This document shows, piece after piece, positions 34,441 through 43,275 of a DNA stretch of 64,000 nucleotides; position 1 is the first letter of the stretch; every line of letters starts with the position of its first letter. The stretch spans positions 1 through 64,000 of the forward strand of contig NC_014166.1 in NCBI RefSeq assembly GCF_000092245.1, written 5' to 3'. This DNA is from Arcobacter nitrofigilis DSM 7299. Its GTDB lineage: Bacteria > Campylobacterota > Campylobacteria > Campylobacterales > Arcobacteraceae. The translations under genes were made by a program, and so were the position numbers. The notes under the pieces were generated by a model that searched no databases, was not told where the DNA came from, and saw only the letters and a program-made list of their open reading frames with translations.

Positions 34441-36864
34441 ATGAAAATAGTTATTATTGGTGGAGGAATTGCCGCAGTTTATTTAGCAAATAATATTTTA
34501 AATGTAGATTCATCATGCAGTGTTACTATGCTCAGTGATGAAGAATATATTCCTTATGATAGGATACATCTTTGTAGACTAATTGATACTAAGAATGATG
34601 TTGAAAGCATAAAACTAGAATTAAATAGTGCTGTAAACTTACAACTTAATCAAACTATTTCAAATATCAATAAAGATAAAAAAGAAGTTCTTTCAAATGA
34701 CAAAACTTATGACTACGACAAACTTATAATTGCCACAGGCTCTACTCCCATAACTCTTTTAGATACAACTTTAGAAAATGTTTCTGTTTTTAGAAATGTA
34801 AATGATTGTAAAAAGATAGAACAATATTGTAAAACAAATGAAGTAGTACTTGTAGGAAGTGGACCCATTGCTTTAGAGTTATTAGATGCTTTAAATGAAA
34901 TGAGTGATGTAAAAAGCATAACTTTGCTTATAAGAAGCAGACATTTATATGATAAGTATATATCTAATGAATCTATGCAAATAATGCAAACGAGTTTTCT
35001 AAAAAACAAAAAAGTAAAAATCTCTTATGAAGATGAGATTGTTGATACCAAAATTAAAAATAACAAAATAGAAGTTTTAAAAACAAAAAAATTAAATATA
35101 AAAAATCCTTTTATTGTTTTTGGAATAGGAATAAAAGCAAATGCAAAACCCTTCGAAAAATTTATTGATGTAAACAGAGGTATTTTAGTAAATGAGTTTA
35201 TGCAAAGTAGTGATGAAAATATCTATGCAGTTGGAGAGTGTGCGGAAGTTGTAAAAGATAATTTTGTAGCAGGTCATGTAAAAGAGTGTACAACTCAAGC
35301 AAATGTTGCAATATCCCATATCTTTGAAAAAGAATCAAAGCCCTTTGAACTTGATGTTGCCGTTGACATGCTTAAAATTGGGGATTTTACTTTAGTTGAA
35401 ATTTGCTCTTCAGATTTTAATAATGATTTTGAAAAAGTTGTTATTGAGTCTAAAGATAAAAAAAGAGTTGATGAATACTTCTTAAAAGATAAAAAACTCA
35501 TAAGATTTATAGGAATTAATTCAAATATTGATACAGCATATTTAGAAAAAGTCATAAAAGAAAATAGTGTAATAGATTTAAACTATTTGTATGAAAACAG
35601 AGAATTAAGCCCAAGGGGAAAATTGGTCTGTGCATGTAAACATATCTATTATGATGATTTAAAAAGTCTTATAGTCTCATGTAAGATTGACTCTTTTTCT
35701 TCAATGAAAGAGTTCAGTGAGGCAGGAAGAGTTTGTGGAAGATGTAAAAAAGAGGTTGATGATATTATCATTGCTTCACAAGATTTAATAGATAATAAAA
35801 CTCCTAAAAAAACCTTAGAAGAGATAAAATTAGAAGAAGAGTTAAAAAGAAGTCAAAGAAGTGTAGATAAATTTAAAAAACTACACCCTAAAAATGACAT
35901 GGATGAAAAGAATCTAGAATCAGCTTTAAAAATGCTTGATATTGGAAAAGGTGAAATAAATAGTTGGATCTCAATGGTAACAGCTAGTATGAAACTAAAT
36001 CCAGCTTTTGAAGATGTTGTAAGTGAGGGAATTAAGAATCTAAATAAGATTCCAATTATTTGGTTAGAACTTAGTGATTGTAGTGGAAATAGTGAAGCCT
36101 TTATAAAATCCTCAAATCCAGTTCTTGAGGACTTGATATTTGATTATATCTCTTTGGATTATCATGAGTTACTTATGAGTGCAAGTGGTGATGAGAGTGA
36201 GACTATTTTAGAAAATATAATTAAAAATGATAAAGGTAAATATGTCTTGATAGTTGAAGGTGCTGTTCCTTTAGCCCTTGATGGAAAATATTTAAGAATA
36301 GGTAAAAAAGGTGAAACGGGAGTTGAACTTTTAAAAAAATGTGCAAAAGATGCAGCACTTGTATTAGCAGTTGGTTCTTGTGCTTTTGATGGAGGAGTTG
36401 TATCTGCTTATCCTAATCCAACAGGAGCTGTGGGAGTTGCCCAAGCTTTAAATAGAGATGATGTAATAAATATCACAGGCTGTCCAACGAATCCTATAAA
36501 TATAGTAGGAACTCTACTTTCTTATATGATGTTTGAAGAGTTGCCAGCTTTAGATAAATTTAATCGTCCACTTTGGGCTTATGAGCAAAGGGTTCATGAT
36601 AATTGTGAAAGAAGAGGTCATTATGAACTTGGTGAATTTGTAAAAGAGTGGGGAGATGATGGAGCAAAAAATGGTTGGTGTCTTTTTGAGATGGGTTGTA
36701 AAGGACCCTATGCCAATGTAAATTGTCCATCTATGAAATTTAACCAAGGAACAAGTTGGCCTGTGCAAGTTGGACATGGCTGTATGGGTTGTACTGAGCT
36801 TGGATTTTTTGATAAATTCGCAAATGAGAGAGTATATAAAAAAACAAAAGAGGATGAAAAATAA
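34441..36864 (+). CDS. Fusion: NirB-like FAD/NAD(P) reductase + BFD [2Fe-2S] + [NiFe] hydrogenase small subunit
   Basis: This 807-residue, three-part protein has residues 1 to about 385 as a pyridine nucleotide-disulfide oxidoreductase (FAD motif VIIGGGIAAVYLANNIL, NAD motif LVGSGPIALELLDAL, YAVGECAEV) like the NirB N-terminus. Residues about 395-445 form a BFD-type [2Fe-2S] domain (CAC, then VCGRC). A charged linker follows, then a [NiFe] hydrogenase small subunit from about 520 (DCSGNSEAF, GSCAFDGG at 645, GCPTNP at 680, HDNCERRGHY, GCKGPY, GHGCMGCTE). There is no Tat signal, so it is cytoplasmic. It should pass electrons from H2 to NAD(P) or an acceptor. Asn550 replaces the second proximal-cluster Cys. 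Confidence 0.85.
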   Translation: MKIVIIGGGIAAVYLANNILNVDSSCSVTMLSDEEYIPYDRIHLCRLIDTKNDVESIKLELNSAVNLQLNQTISNINKDKKEVLSNDKTYDYDKLIIATGSTPITLLDTTLENVSVFRNVNDCKKIEQYCKTNEVVLVGSGPIALELLDALNEMSDVKSITLLIRSRHLYDKYISNESMQIMQTSFLKNKKVKISYEDEIVDTKIKNNKIEVLKTKKLNIKNPFIVFGIGIKANAKPFEKFIDVNRGILVNEFMQSSDENIYAVGECAEVVKDNFVAGHVKECTTQANVAISHIFEKESKPFELDVAVDMLKIGDFTLVEICSSDFNNDFEKVVIESKDKKRVDEYFLKDKKLIRFIGINSNIDTAYLEKVIKENSVIDLNYLYENRELSPRGKLVCACKHIYYDDLKSLIVSCKIDSFSSMKEFSEAGRVCGRCKKEVDDIIIASQDLIDNKTPKKTLEEIKLEEELKRSQRSVDKFKKLHPKNDMDEKNLESALKMLDIGKGEINSWISMVTASMKLNPAFEDVVSEGIKNLNKIPIIWLELSDCSGNSEAFIKSSNPVLEDLIFDYISLDYHELLMSASGDESETILENIIKNDKGKYVLIVEGAVPLALDGKYLRIGKKGETGVELLKKCAKDAALVLAVGSCAFDGGVVSAYPNPTGAVGVAQALNRDDVINITGCPTNPINIVGTLLSYMMFEELPALDKFNRPLWAYEQRVHDNCERRGHYELGEFVKEWGDDGAKNGWCLFEMGCKGPYANVNCPSMKFNQGTSWPVQVGHGCMGCTELGFFDKFANERVYKKTKEDEK

Positions 36865-38528
36865 TGAAAAAGATTGTTATTGATCCCATTACTAGAATTG
36901 AAGGGCACTTAAGAGCTGAAGTTGAAGTGGATGAAAATGGTATTGTAAAAGAAGCTTATGTAAGTGGTCAACTTTTTAGAGGTATTGAGATAATTTTGCA
37001 AAATAGAGACCCAAGAGATGCAGGATTATTAGCTGGAAGAGTATGTGGAGTTTGTACAAATTCACACTTTAGAGGAGCTATTAATGCTGTTGAAAATGCT
37101 TACTCTTTAAGTATTCCAGAAAATGCAAAGATAATAAGAGATTTGATGTCTATGGCTTTGTTTATTCAAGATCATGTTGTCCATTTTTATCAGTTACACT
37201 TACTTGATTTTGTAGATGTGTTAAGTGTATTAAAGGCAAATCCTAAAGAGACTACAAAAGAAGCTCACAAATATTGCCAAAAACCTTTTAGAAACTCAAA
37301 TACACATTATGAAGCAGTTTTAGAAAAGCTTCAAAACTTTATAGATGCAGGAAGATTAGGACCTTTTAATAGTGGATATTGGGGGCATAGTGATTATAAG
37401 TTAAGTAGTGAACAAAACTTGATTTTATTATCTCACTATTTTGAAGCCTTGCAATTTCAAACAAAAATATCAAAAGCCATAGCAATCTTTGGAGGGAAAA
37501 CTCCCCATCCTCAATCTTTAGTTGTAGGTGGTATTACAAGTGTTGCTGATATGTTAAATCCCCAAAGACTAAATGACTTTATTTTTGTAATAAAAGAAGC
37601 AAGTGATTTTATAAATCGAGCTTATTTACCTGATATGAAACTTTTAGCAATTGCTTATAAAGATGAAATAAAATCTAAAAGCGGGAAAACGGCTGGAAAT
37701 TTTTTAAGTGTGGGTGGTTACCCTATAAACAAAGAGATGAAACTTTTCTCTGGTGGAGTAATTTTTGAACAAGATTTCTCAAATATACAAGAGTTTGATG
37801 CAGATAAAATAAAAGAAGAAGTACAAAGAGCTTGGTATAGCGATGATGAAAAACAAGAACCTTTTTATACTGATTTAAATGATGATGGAACTTTAAAAAC
37901 TAAAAATAAAGATGATAAATACTCTTGGATAAAAGCTCCTCGATATGATGGAAAGACTATGGAAACAGGGCCAGTTGCAAGATTGTTTATTAGTTATTTA
38001 AATAATAACACTGCCATAAACTCTTTTGTTGATGAGTTCTTAAAAGAGACTTCTTTGAAGTTAGAAGATTTTAACTCAACTGTTGGAAGAAATTGTGCAA
38101 GGGCTATTGAGAGCCAATATATTTGTGAATATATTTTTAAACTAGTTTCTAATTTGATTCAAAATATTAAATATTATGATACGAATACTTGGGATAAATA
38201 CAATTTTAGTGAACTAGAAAAAGATGCAAGTGGATATATCTTTTTAGAAGTTCCACGAGGAGTTTTGCTTCATAGTATAAACATAGAAAACTCCAAAATA
38301 AAAAATTATCAAATCATTGCCCCAACAACTTGGAACGCAACTCCCAAAAATAGTGATGGAATTAGAGGTGCATATGAAGAGGCTTTAGTTGGGATAAAAA
38401 TAGCCGATACATCTAAACCCCTTGAAGTCTTAAAAGTTTTACACTCTTTTGACCCCTGCTTGGCATGTGCGGTACATATTATAGATGCAAAAGGGAAAAG
38501 TTTAGGTGAGTATAAAGTATTAAATTAA
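36864..38528 (+). CDS. [NiFe] hydrogenase large subunit
   Basis: This 554-residue protein holds the NiFe(CN)2CO site. The N-terminal ligand pair is in GRVCGVCTNSH (Cys61, Cys64) and the C-terminal pair in DPCLACAVH (Cys532, Cys535). Sixteen residues follow the final His, so it is made as a precursor that needs a maturation endopeptidase. RIEGHLRAEVEV at the start is typical. It overlaps the fusion gene by one base, so the subunits are made together. It probably recaptures H2 from nitrogenase. Maturation (hyp) genes are not in the window. Confidence 0.93.
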   Translation: MKKIVIDPITRIEGHLRAEVEVDENGIVKEAYVSGQLFRGIEIILQNRDPRDAGLLAGRVCGVCTNSHFRGAINAVENAYSLSIPENAKIIRDLMSMALFIQDHVVHFYQLHLLDFVDVLSVLKANPKETTKEAHKYCQKPFRNSNTHYEAVLEKLQNFIDAGRLGPFNSGYWGHSDYKLSSEQNLILLSHYFEALQFQTKISKAIAIFGGKTPHPQSLVVGGITSVADMLNPQRLNDFIFVIKEASDFINRAYLPDMKLLAIAYKDEIKSKSGKTAGNFLSVGGYPINKEMKLFSGGVIFEQDFSNIQEFDADKIKEEVQRAWYSDDEKQEPFYTDLNDDGTLKTKNKDDKYSWIKAPRYDGKTMETGPVARLFISYLNNNTAINSFVDEFLKETSLKLEDFNSTVGRNCARAIESQYICEYIFKLVSNLIQNIKYYDTNTWDKYNFSELEKDASGYIFLEVPRGVLLHSINIENSKIKNYQIIAPTTWNATPKNSDGIRGAYEEALVGIKIADTSKPLEVLKVLHSFDPCLACAVHIIDAKGKSLGEYKVLN

Positions 38529-39373
38529 TTTAATATACTCATCTTGCTTCCAAGATTTGCCATGCCGGTTGAGTACATGGCACTTGAAACAATTCCTTGG
38601 ATATCTAAAGAAGCATACTCTTTTACATTTGATACGTTAACTCCTCCTGCAACTAGAATATTTACATTTGGGAAGTTTTTATTTCTATAATTTATTATTT
38701 TTTCAAGTATGGCTATTTCTATTTTATCAACTTGAAGAACATCTGCACCGTTTTGCATAAGTTTTTTTGCATCATCTAGCTCTTCTGTTTCTATGACTAT
38801 TTTTTTCTCCGGTGCTTTTCGTTTAAAGTTTTGGATGTCTTTTAACAATTCACTTTCATTTTTGTAAGCTATTCGATGTTGTGGAAAGATAAGAATACTT
38901 TCACTCAATCCTAATCGATGGGGCATAGCACCACCTATTATAATAGATTTTATACATAGTTTTTTTGCAAAAGGAAAAGTTTTTCTTGTGCTTAATAGTT
39001 CACACTTTTTATTTACACTTCTTATTTCTTCTTTCATTTTGTGTGTGTAAGTAGCCATTTTACAACTATATTCTAAAAGTATTTGGCACGCTCTCCATGC
39101 CTTGTGTACATCTTCATACTTACCATTAAACTCTAAAATTACATCATTTTCTTTTATAGAAGTTTGTGAAGGAACAAAACTCTTCACTTTGCAATTTAAA
39201 AGTTCTGCAATTCTTTTTGCTTCTTCACTACAGGCAACTATAATATTTTCTCTAGTAAAAATGCTAAGGCTTACATTTTTGTCATTTTTATCTTGAAGAT
39301 AAGTAGTAAGGTCTAAAAAAGGTATATCATCATTTATATATTGTTGAAGTTCATAATCTGTTAAGTTATACAT
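38525..39373 (-). CDS. modD: ModD (nicotinate-nucleotide pyrophosphorylase-like, molybdenum-associated)
   Basis: This 282-residue member of the quinolinate phosphoribosyltransferase fold has STRKTFPFAKKLCIKSIIIGGAMPHRLGLSESILIF split over residues 128-163, where NadC has its TRKT and HR motifs, and VLQVDKIE, LVAGGVN later. ModD proteins differ from NadC by the GGAxxHRxGLSE sequence and occur in molybdate transport operons; their reaction is not established. It converges on the hydrogenase large-subunit gene with a four-base overlap and lies downstream of a Mop gene and the second modAB set. Confidence 0.85.
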   Translation of the reverse strand: MYNLTDYELQQYINDDIPFLDLTTYLQDKNDKNVSLSIFTRENIIVACSEEAKRIAELLNCKVKSFVPSQTSIKENDVILEFNGKYEDVHKAWRACQILLEYSCKMATYTHKMKEEIRSVNKKCELLSTRKTFPFAKKLCIKSIIIGGAMPHRLGLSESILIFPQHRIAYKNESELLKDIQNFKRKAPEKKIVIETEELDDAKKLMQNGADVLQVDKIEIAILEKIINYRNKNFPNVNILVAGGVNVSNVKEYASLDIQGIVSSAMYSTGMANLGSKMSILN

Positions 39374-39428
39374 AGTTTTTCCTTAAGTTAGTTTGTCTCA
39401 AATAGTTTTTTGAAACAAACTATTTTTT

Positions 39429-39842
39429 TTAAGCTACTAAGATAACACTTGATGCTTTAAAAATAGCATAAACTGTATCATCTTTTTTGATTGATAAATC
39501 TTCTACTGCTTCATTTGTAACTACAGCACAAAGTTGGTTCTCCCCAATAGATACTTTAATCTCACTATTAACTGCACCTTTAATTACTTCTTTTACAACA
39601 CCTTTAATATTATTTCTAGCTGTTGTTTTAATAGTTTCTTTACTTAAAATAATTGTTGAAGCTTTAATTAGAGTACCAACTTTACTATCAACATCAATTC
39701 CAAGTGACTCTTTCCCATCATTTGTAACTGTTGCACAAATATGAATAGAAGGTGAAACTTCTATCTTAATTTCACTCATTACTGTACCTGTAGTTATTTC
39801 TACGACTTTTCCACTTAACTGGTTTCTTGCACTTGTTTTCAT
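39429..39842 (-). CDS. Double-Mop (TOBE) molybdate-binding protein
   Basis: This 137-residue cytosolic protein is made of two Mop/TOBE repeats, each opening with the family signature: SARNQLSGKVVEI at the start and TARNNIKGVVKEV near residue 73. Molbindins of this type assemble into rings that store or buffer molybdate. It lies in the second molybdate operon, 53 bases downstream of modB2. A paralogue is at 44028-44447. Confidence 0.88.
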   Translation of the reverse strand: MKTSARNQLSGKVVEITTGTVMSEIKIEVSPSIHICATVTNDGKESLGIDVDSKVGTLIKASTIILSKETIKTTARNNIKGVVKEVIKGAVNSEIKVSIGENQLCAVVTNEAVEDLSIKKDDTVYAIFKASSVILVA

Positions 39843-39895
39843 ATCAAACTCCTTATAATAAAATTAAATCTTCTACAAAAATAAAAGACTTAAAT

Positions 39896-40573
39896 TTAAT
39901 ATATTTTTTCTTTTTTTTGAAGTATATTTAGACAAATAAAAAAGACAATAGATATAACTACTAAAATACCACTTAGTGCCATTGCCAAATCATATTCTCC
40001 ATCAAATACAGCATTATAAATTGCAAGGGATACCGTATCTGTTTTGCCAATAATATTCCCACCTAACATCAAAGTAATTCCCACTTCGCCCAATGCCCTA
40101 GCCGTAGCTATTAATAAGGAGATATATAGTGAGTTTTTAATATTTGGTAGTACAATAAATAAAAAAGTATTTATCTCACTTTTCCCACTAATATATGCAG
40201 CTTCTTTGATGTTTTTAGGAAACTGTTCTATACTAGCTTGAAGCGGTTTTACCATCAAAGGAAGCCCTGCTATAAAAGCTGCTATTACAATTCCTGAAAA
40301 ACTAAAGATCAGTGTGATATTAAAATGATTAAGTAATGCCCCTAATACACCATCTCTTCCTAGGATTAAAAGGAGAAAAAAACCCACAGCAATTGGTGGA
40401 AATATTAGAGGCATTGTTACAATCGTGTCTAAAATCCATTTAAACCTTAGATTCTTTTTTGACAAAATAAAAGATATGGGAACTCCTATTGTCATAAATA
40501 AAATTGCACTCACTCCAATAGTTTTTATACTAAGTATAAAAGGTTTAGAAATTTGTGCAAGTTCGAGATACAT
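39896..40573 (-). CDS. Molybdate/tungstate ABC transporter permease (ModB), second copy
   Basis: This 225-residue permease of the ModB family has five or six membrane helices and the ABC-interaction loop EAAYISGKSEINTFLFIVLPNIK, with ALGEVGITLMLGGNIIG, typical of oxyanion permeases. The start overlaps the stop of the binding-protein gene by one base. No ATPase gene is in this operon; the nearby ModC (41331) is the likely partner. Molybdate versus tungstate specificity cannot be decided. Confidence 0.88.
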   Translation of the reverse strand: MYLELAQISKPFILSIKTIGVSAILFMTIGVPISFILSKKNLRFKWILDTIVTMPLIFPPIAVGFFLLLILGRDGVLGALLNHFNITLIFSFSGIVIAAFIAGLPLMVKPLQASIEQFPKNIKEAAYISGKSEINTFLFIVLPNIKNSLYISLLIATARALGEVGITLMLGGNIIGKTDTVSLAIYNAVFDGEYDLAMALSGILVVISIVFFICLNILQKKEKIY

Positions 40574-41283
40574 TAAAGACCATATTTTTCGAATATTTTT
40601 TTAGAGGTATTATTTTGTAAAAAGTCCACAAAATCTCTACACTCTTTTGTGTTACAAGCATTTAATTTACCTGCAACTATTTTAATATTTGTATAGTATT
40701 TTTGGGGTACTTCAATATATCCACCTATTTTATCTTTGTTTGCTAAAGCAGCTGTTAGATTTACAATCCCTACATCTACTTCCCCTGTTATTATGTAAGT
40801 CATTGATTGGGGAACAGTTGCAACTATATATAACTTGTCTTTCACTTTATCTTCTAAATTACTATTTATTAAAAACTCTTTTCCTGCTATTCCATATATT
40901 GCTTTTTTGGGTTGGGGCATAGAGATTCTTGTTATATCTTTTTTTGCTAAATCATTTATAGAGTTTATTTTTTTGTCTTTTGCATAAGCAAGTACAACTT
41001 TTCCCTCTCCTAGTTTAATATAATCATTAAACTTTAAATTGCTTTTTTTTGATAGAAACCTTTTGTCTCCTATTATTAAAGACATATCTGTCTGTTTTGC
41101 TTGAGTTGTTACTTGTCTCATATTTCCAAAAAAAGCATCAACTTTTTTGCCACTTTTTTCATACTCTTTTATAACTTCCATCAAAGGCTTTTTATATCCA
41201 GCACCAGCTGCAACTTTTAAATCAGATGCAACAAGTGTAACACTTACTGCAATAATACAAAATAGTATTTTTTTCAGCATCAT
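40573..41283 (-). CDS. Molybdate/tungstate-binding protein (ModA-like), second copy
   Basis: This is a 236-residue periplasmic protein with a signal peptide (MMLKKILFCIIAVSVTLVAS) and the ModA fold: LKVAAGAGYKKPLMEVI, VDAFFGNMRQVTTQ, ISMPQPKKAIYGIAG, GEVDVGIVNLTAA. I start it at the paired ATG codons at 41283, behind AAAGGAATT; an upstream TTG is in frame but poorly placed. It is more divergent than the ModA at 43272 and may differ in oxyanion preference. A ModE-like site lies 12 bases upstream. Confidence 0.82.
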   Translation of the reverse strand: MMLKKILFCIIAVSVTLVASDLKVAAGAGYKKPLMEVIKEYEKSGKKVDAFFGNMRQVTTQAKQTDMSLIIGDKRFLSKKSNLKFNDYIKLGEGKVVLAYAKDKKINSINDLAKKDITRISMPQPKKAIYGIAGKEFLINSNLEDKVKDKLYIVATVPQSMTYIITGEVDVGIVNLTAALANKDKIGGYIEVPQKYYTNIKIVAGKLNACNTKECRDFVDFLQNNTSKKIFEKYGL

Positions 41284-41294
41284 AATTCCTTTCA

Positions 41295-41318
41295 ATGTAT
41301 ATATTTATATATAACGAT
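41295..41318 (-). promoter_or_regulatory. ModE-like operator of the second molybdate operon
   Basis: On the minus strand the site reads ATCGTTATATATAAATATATACAT, an imperfect palindrome resembling the E. coli ModE operator (CGTTATAT...ATAACG). The same ATCGTTATATA half-site occurs at 44466-44492. It overlaps the expected promoter of the binding-protein gene, so molybdate-loaded ModE would repress it. Confidence 0.6.
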
Positions 41319-41330
41319 AATTAAATTTTT

Positions 41331-42185
41331 TTAGGTATTTTTTATCAAAGGTGCAAAAGCTTTTGTACTTACTAAAACTTTCTGCCCAATATTTAAATTT
41401 TTTGCTTCATCATTACTTACAACAACTTCCACAAGCTGTTGACCTATTGATACAATTGCTACTTGTATTACATCAACTTTTATAATATCAAGTAATTCTC
41501 CCTCAAATGAGAATTTCTGAGAGCCACTAGTTCTTAATAATATATCTTTAGCCTTCCCATCATTTATTACTAAACCTTGATTTAAAACTATAACTCTATT
41601 TGATAATCTATACATTTCACTTGGATCATGACTTACCATTATTGTGGTTGTATTAAATTCTTTATGAAGTGTTAATATCTCTTGTTGTAGTTTTGCTCTC
41701 ATTTTTGGGTCTAGTGCTGATAAAGGCTCATCCATAAGTAGAAGTTTTGGTTTATTCATTAGTGCTCGACAAAGACTAACCCGTTGTTTTTGTCCACCAC
41801 TTAAAGTATTTGGTAATCTATTTTCCAACTCTTCCATTTCGGTTATTTTTAAAAGTTTTATTGCTAAATCTTTGTCTTTTTTTACAAATAAAAGATTATC
41901 TATCACACTCATATTTGGAAATAGAGCATAATCTTGAAAAACAAAACCTATCTCTCTTTTTTGAGGAGCTAGAAAAGTTGAGTTATTTTGCCAATAGGTT
42001 TCGCCTATTTTTATTTCACCCTTTGCTTCTTCTAAACCTGCAAGTATTCTTAAAAGTGTAGTTTTACCACTCCCACTTAATCCTGCTAAGGCTATAAAAT
42101 CACCCTCTTTAATCTCTAAATTTACATCTAAATTCATTTGCCCATTTGAGCCATGAAGTTTTTTAAATATATCTATTTTTATCAT
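41331..42185 (-). CDS. modC: Molybdate ABC transporter ATPase (ModC)
   Basis: This 284-residue ATPase has Walker A GLSGSGKTT, Q-loop VFQDYALFPNM, ABC signature NTLSGGQKQR, Walker B LLLMDEPLSALD and switch His in VSHDPSEM. A C-terminal TOBE segment (about 215-284) is shorter than in E. coli ModC. It energises uptake by ModAB. It is the last gene of the first operon and the only ModC in the window, so it may serve both permeases. Confidence 0.92.
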   Translation of the reverse strand: MIKIDIFKKLHGSNGQMNLDVNLEIKEGDFIALAGLSGSGKTTLLRILAGLEEAKGEIKIGETYWQNNSTFLAPQKREIGFVFQDYALFPNMSVIDNLLFVKKDKDLAIKLLKITEMEELENRLPNTLSGGQKQRVSLCRALMNKPKLLLMDEPLSALDPKMRAKLQQEILTLHKEFNTTTIMVSHDPSEMYRLSNRVIVLNQGLVINDGKAKDILLRTSGSQKFSFEGELLDIIKVDVIQVAIVSIGQQLVEVVVSNDEAKNLNIGQKVLVSTKAFAPLIKNT

Positions 42186-42188
42186 ATC

Positions 42189-42881
42189 TTATATCCCAAA
42201 TTTTTTATTGCTTCTACCATTGAAGATATAAACACTAAGAAGTACTAAAAAACTAATTATGACCATAATAGCACTATAAATATGGGCAGTTTTATAATCC
42301 ATTATTTCTACCATTTCATATATTGCAACTGAAGCTACTTTTGTCTCACCAGGAATACTTCCTCCTACCATAAGAACAACTCCGAACTCTCCTACTGTAT
42401 GTGCAAAGGTTACGATTATTGCTGTAAGAAGAGCTGGTTTTATGTTTGGCAAGGCTACTTTTAATAAAGTTTTTATTTTCCCTTTCCCGCAAATATAACT
42501 TGCTTCAATCATATTCTTACTAATACTTTCAAAACCACTTTGTAAGGGTTGAACCATAAAAGGAAGACTATAAAAACAACTAGCAATGACAAGGCCATAA
42601 AAGTTGAACACTAGTTTTATTCCTAAAGTATTTTCAAAAAAGGCACCTATTGGTGAATTATATGATAAGACCCACAGAATATAAAACCCTAAAACAGAAG
42701 GTGGTAAAACTATTGGAAGAGCTGTGATTGCTTCTAAAAAAGGTTTCATTCTTGATTTTGTTTGAGATAAATACCAAGAAAGAGGTAATGAAATCACAAA
42801 TAAAATTGAGGTGGTAATAAATGCTAATTTAAATGAGAGTATAAAGGGACCAAATTCTATAGCTTTCAGGGTTTCAAACAT
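42189..42881 (-). CDS. modB: Molybdate ABC transporter permease (ModB)
   Basis: This 230-residue integral membrane protein has the ModB features: LPIVLPPSVLGFYIL, the EASYICGKGKIKTLLKVALPNIK coupling loop, and HTVGEFGVVLMVGGSIPGETKV. It forms the channel with ModC. It overlaps the preceding TOBE gene by eight bases and is three bases ahead of modC, so expression is tightly coupled. Confidence 0.93.
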   Translation of the reverse strand: MFETLKAIEFGPFILSFKLAFITTSILFVISLPLSWYLSQTKSRMKPFLEAITALPIVLPPSVLGFYILWVLSYNSPIGAFFENTLGIKLVFNFYGLVIASCFYSLPFMVQPLQSGFESISKNMIEASYICGKGKIKTLLKVALPNIKPALLTAIIVTFAHTVGEFGVVLMVGGSIPGETKVASVAIYEMVEIMDYKTAHIYSAIMVIISFLVLLSVYIFNGRSNKKFGI

Positions 42882-43275
42882 TTATTATTTCCTCAATAGA
42901 TAAATCACTTGCTTTTATGAAAATATTAATTTCATCATCTTTTTTTAGGTTCATTTTTTTTGCACTTGCTTGGGTTATTATTGATTGAAAATAGGAATCT
43001 TCAGCTTTGATTGTAACACTACAAAGAAGTTTGCCATTTTCAATATTATCAATCTTTCCATTTATTTGATTAGAGAAACTAATCATACCTTTAAAATCTC
43101 TTGCCAATATTATATTCGTAGCTTTTGCGACTAATATAACATTTTGGCCGATTTTAATATTTTCATTAAGATCTAAACTCATCATTTTGAGTTTGATTCC
43201 TAAAAAGTCAAATTGTACAATATTGAGATTATCAATATTGTCTATTTGAGATATGATAGCTTCTATTTTATTCAT
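42874..43275 (-). CDS. TOBE/Mop-domain protein within the mod operon
   Basis: This 133-residue protein is built from two TOBE-like repeats (about 1-65 and 66-133, the second with GKIDNIENGKLLCSVTIKAE and KDDEINIFIKASDLSI). It lacks the SARN signature of its Mop neighbours and is more divergent. It probably binds molybdate in the cytosol or assists transfer. It overlaps modA (four bases) and modB (eight bases). Confidence 0.7.
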   Translation of the reverse strand: MNKIEAIISQIDNIDNLNIVQFDFLGIKLKMMSLDLNENIKIGQNVILVAKATNIILARDFKGMISFSNQINGKIDNIENGKLLCSVTIKAEDSYFQSIITQASAKKMNLKKDDEINIFIKASDLSIEEIINV

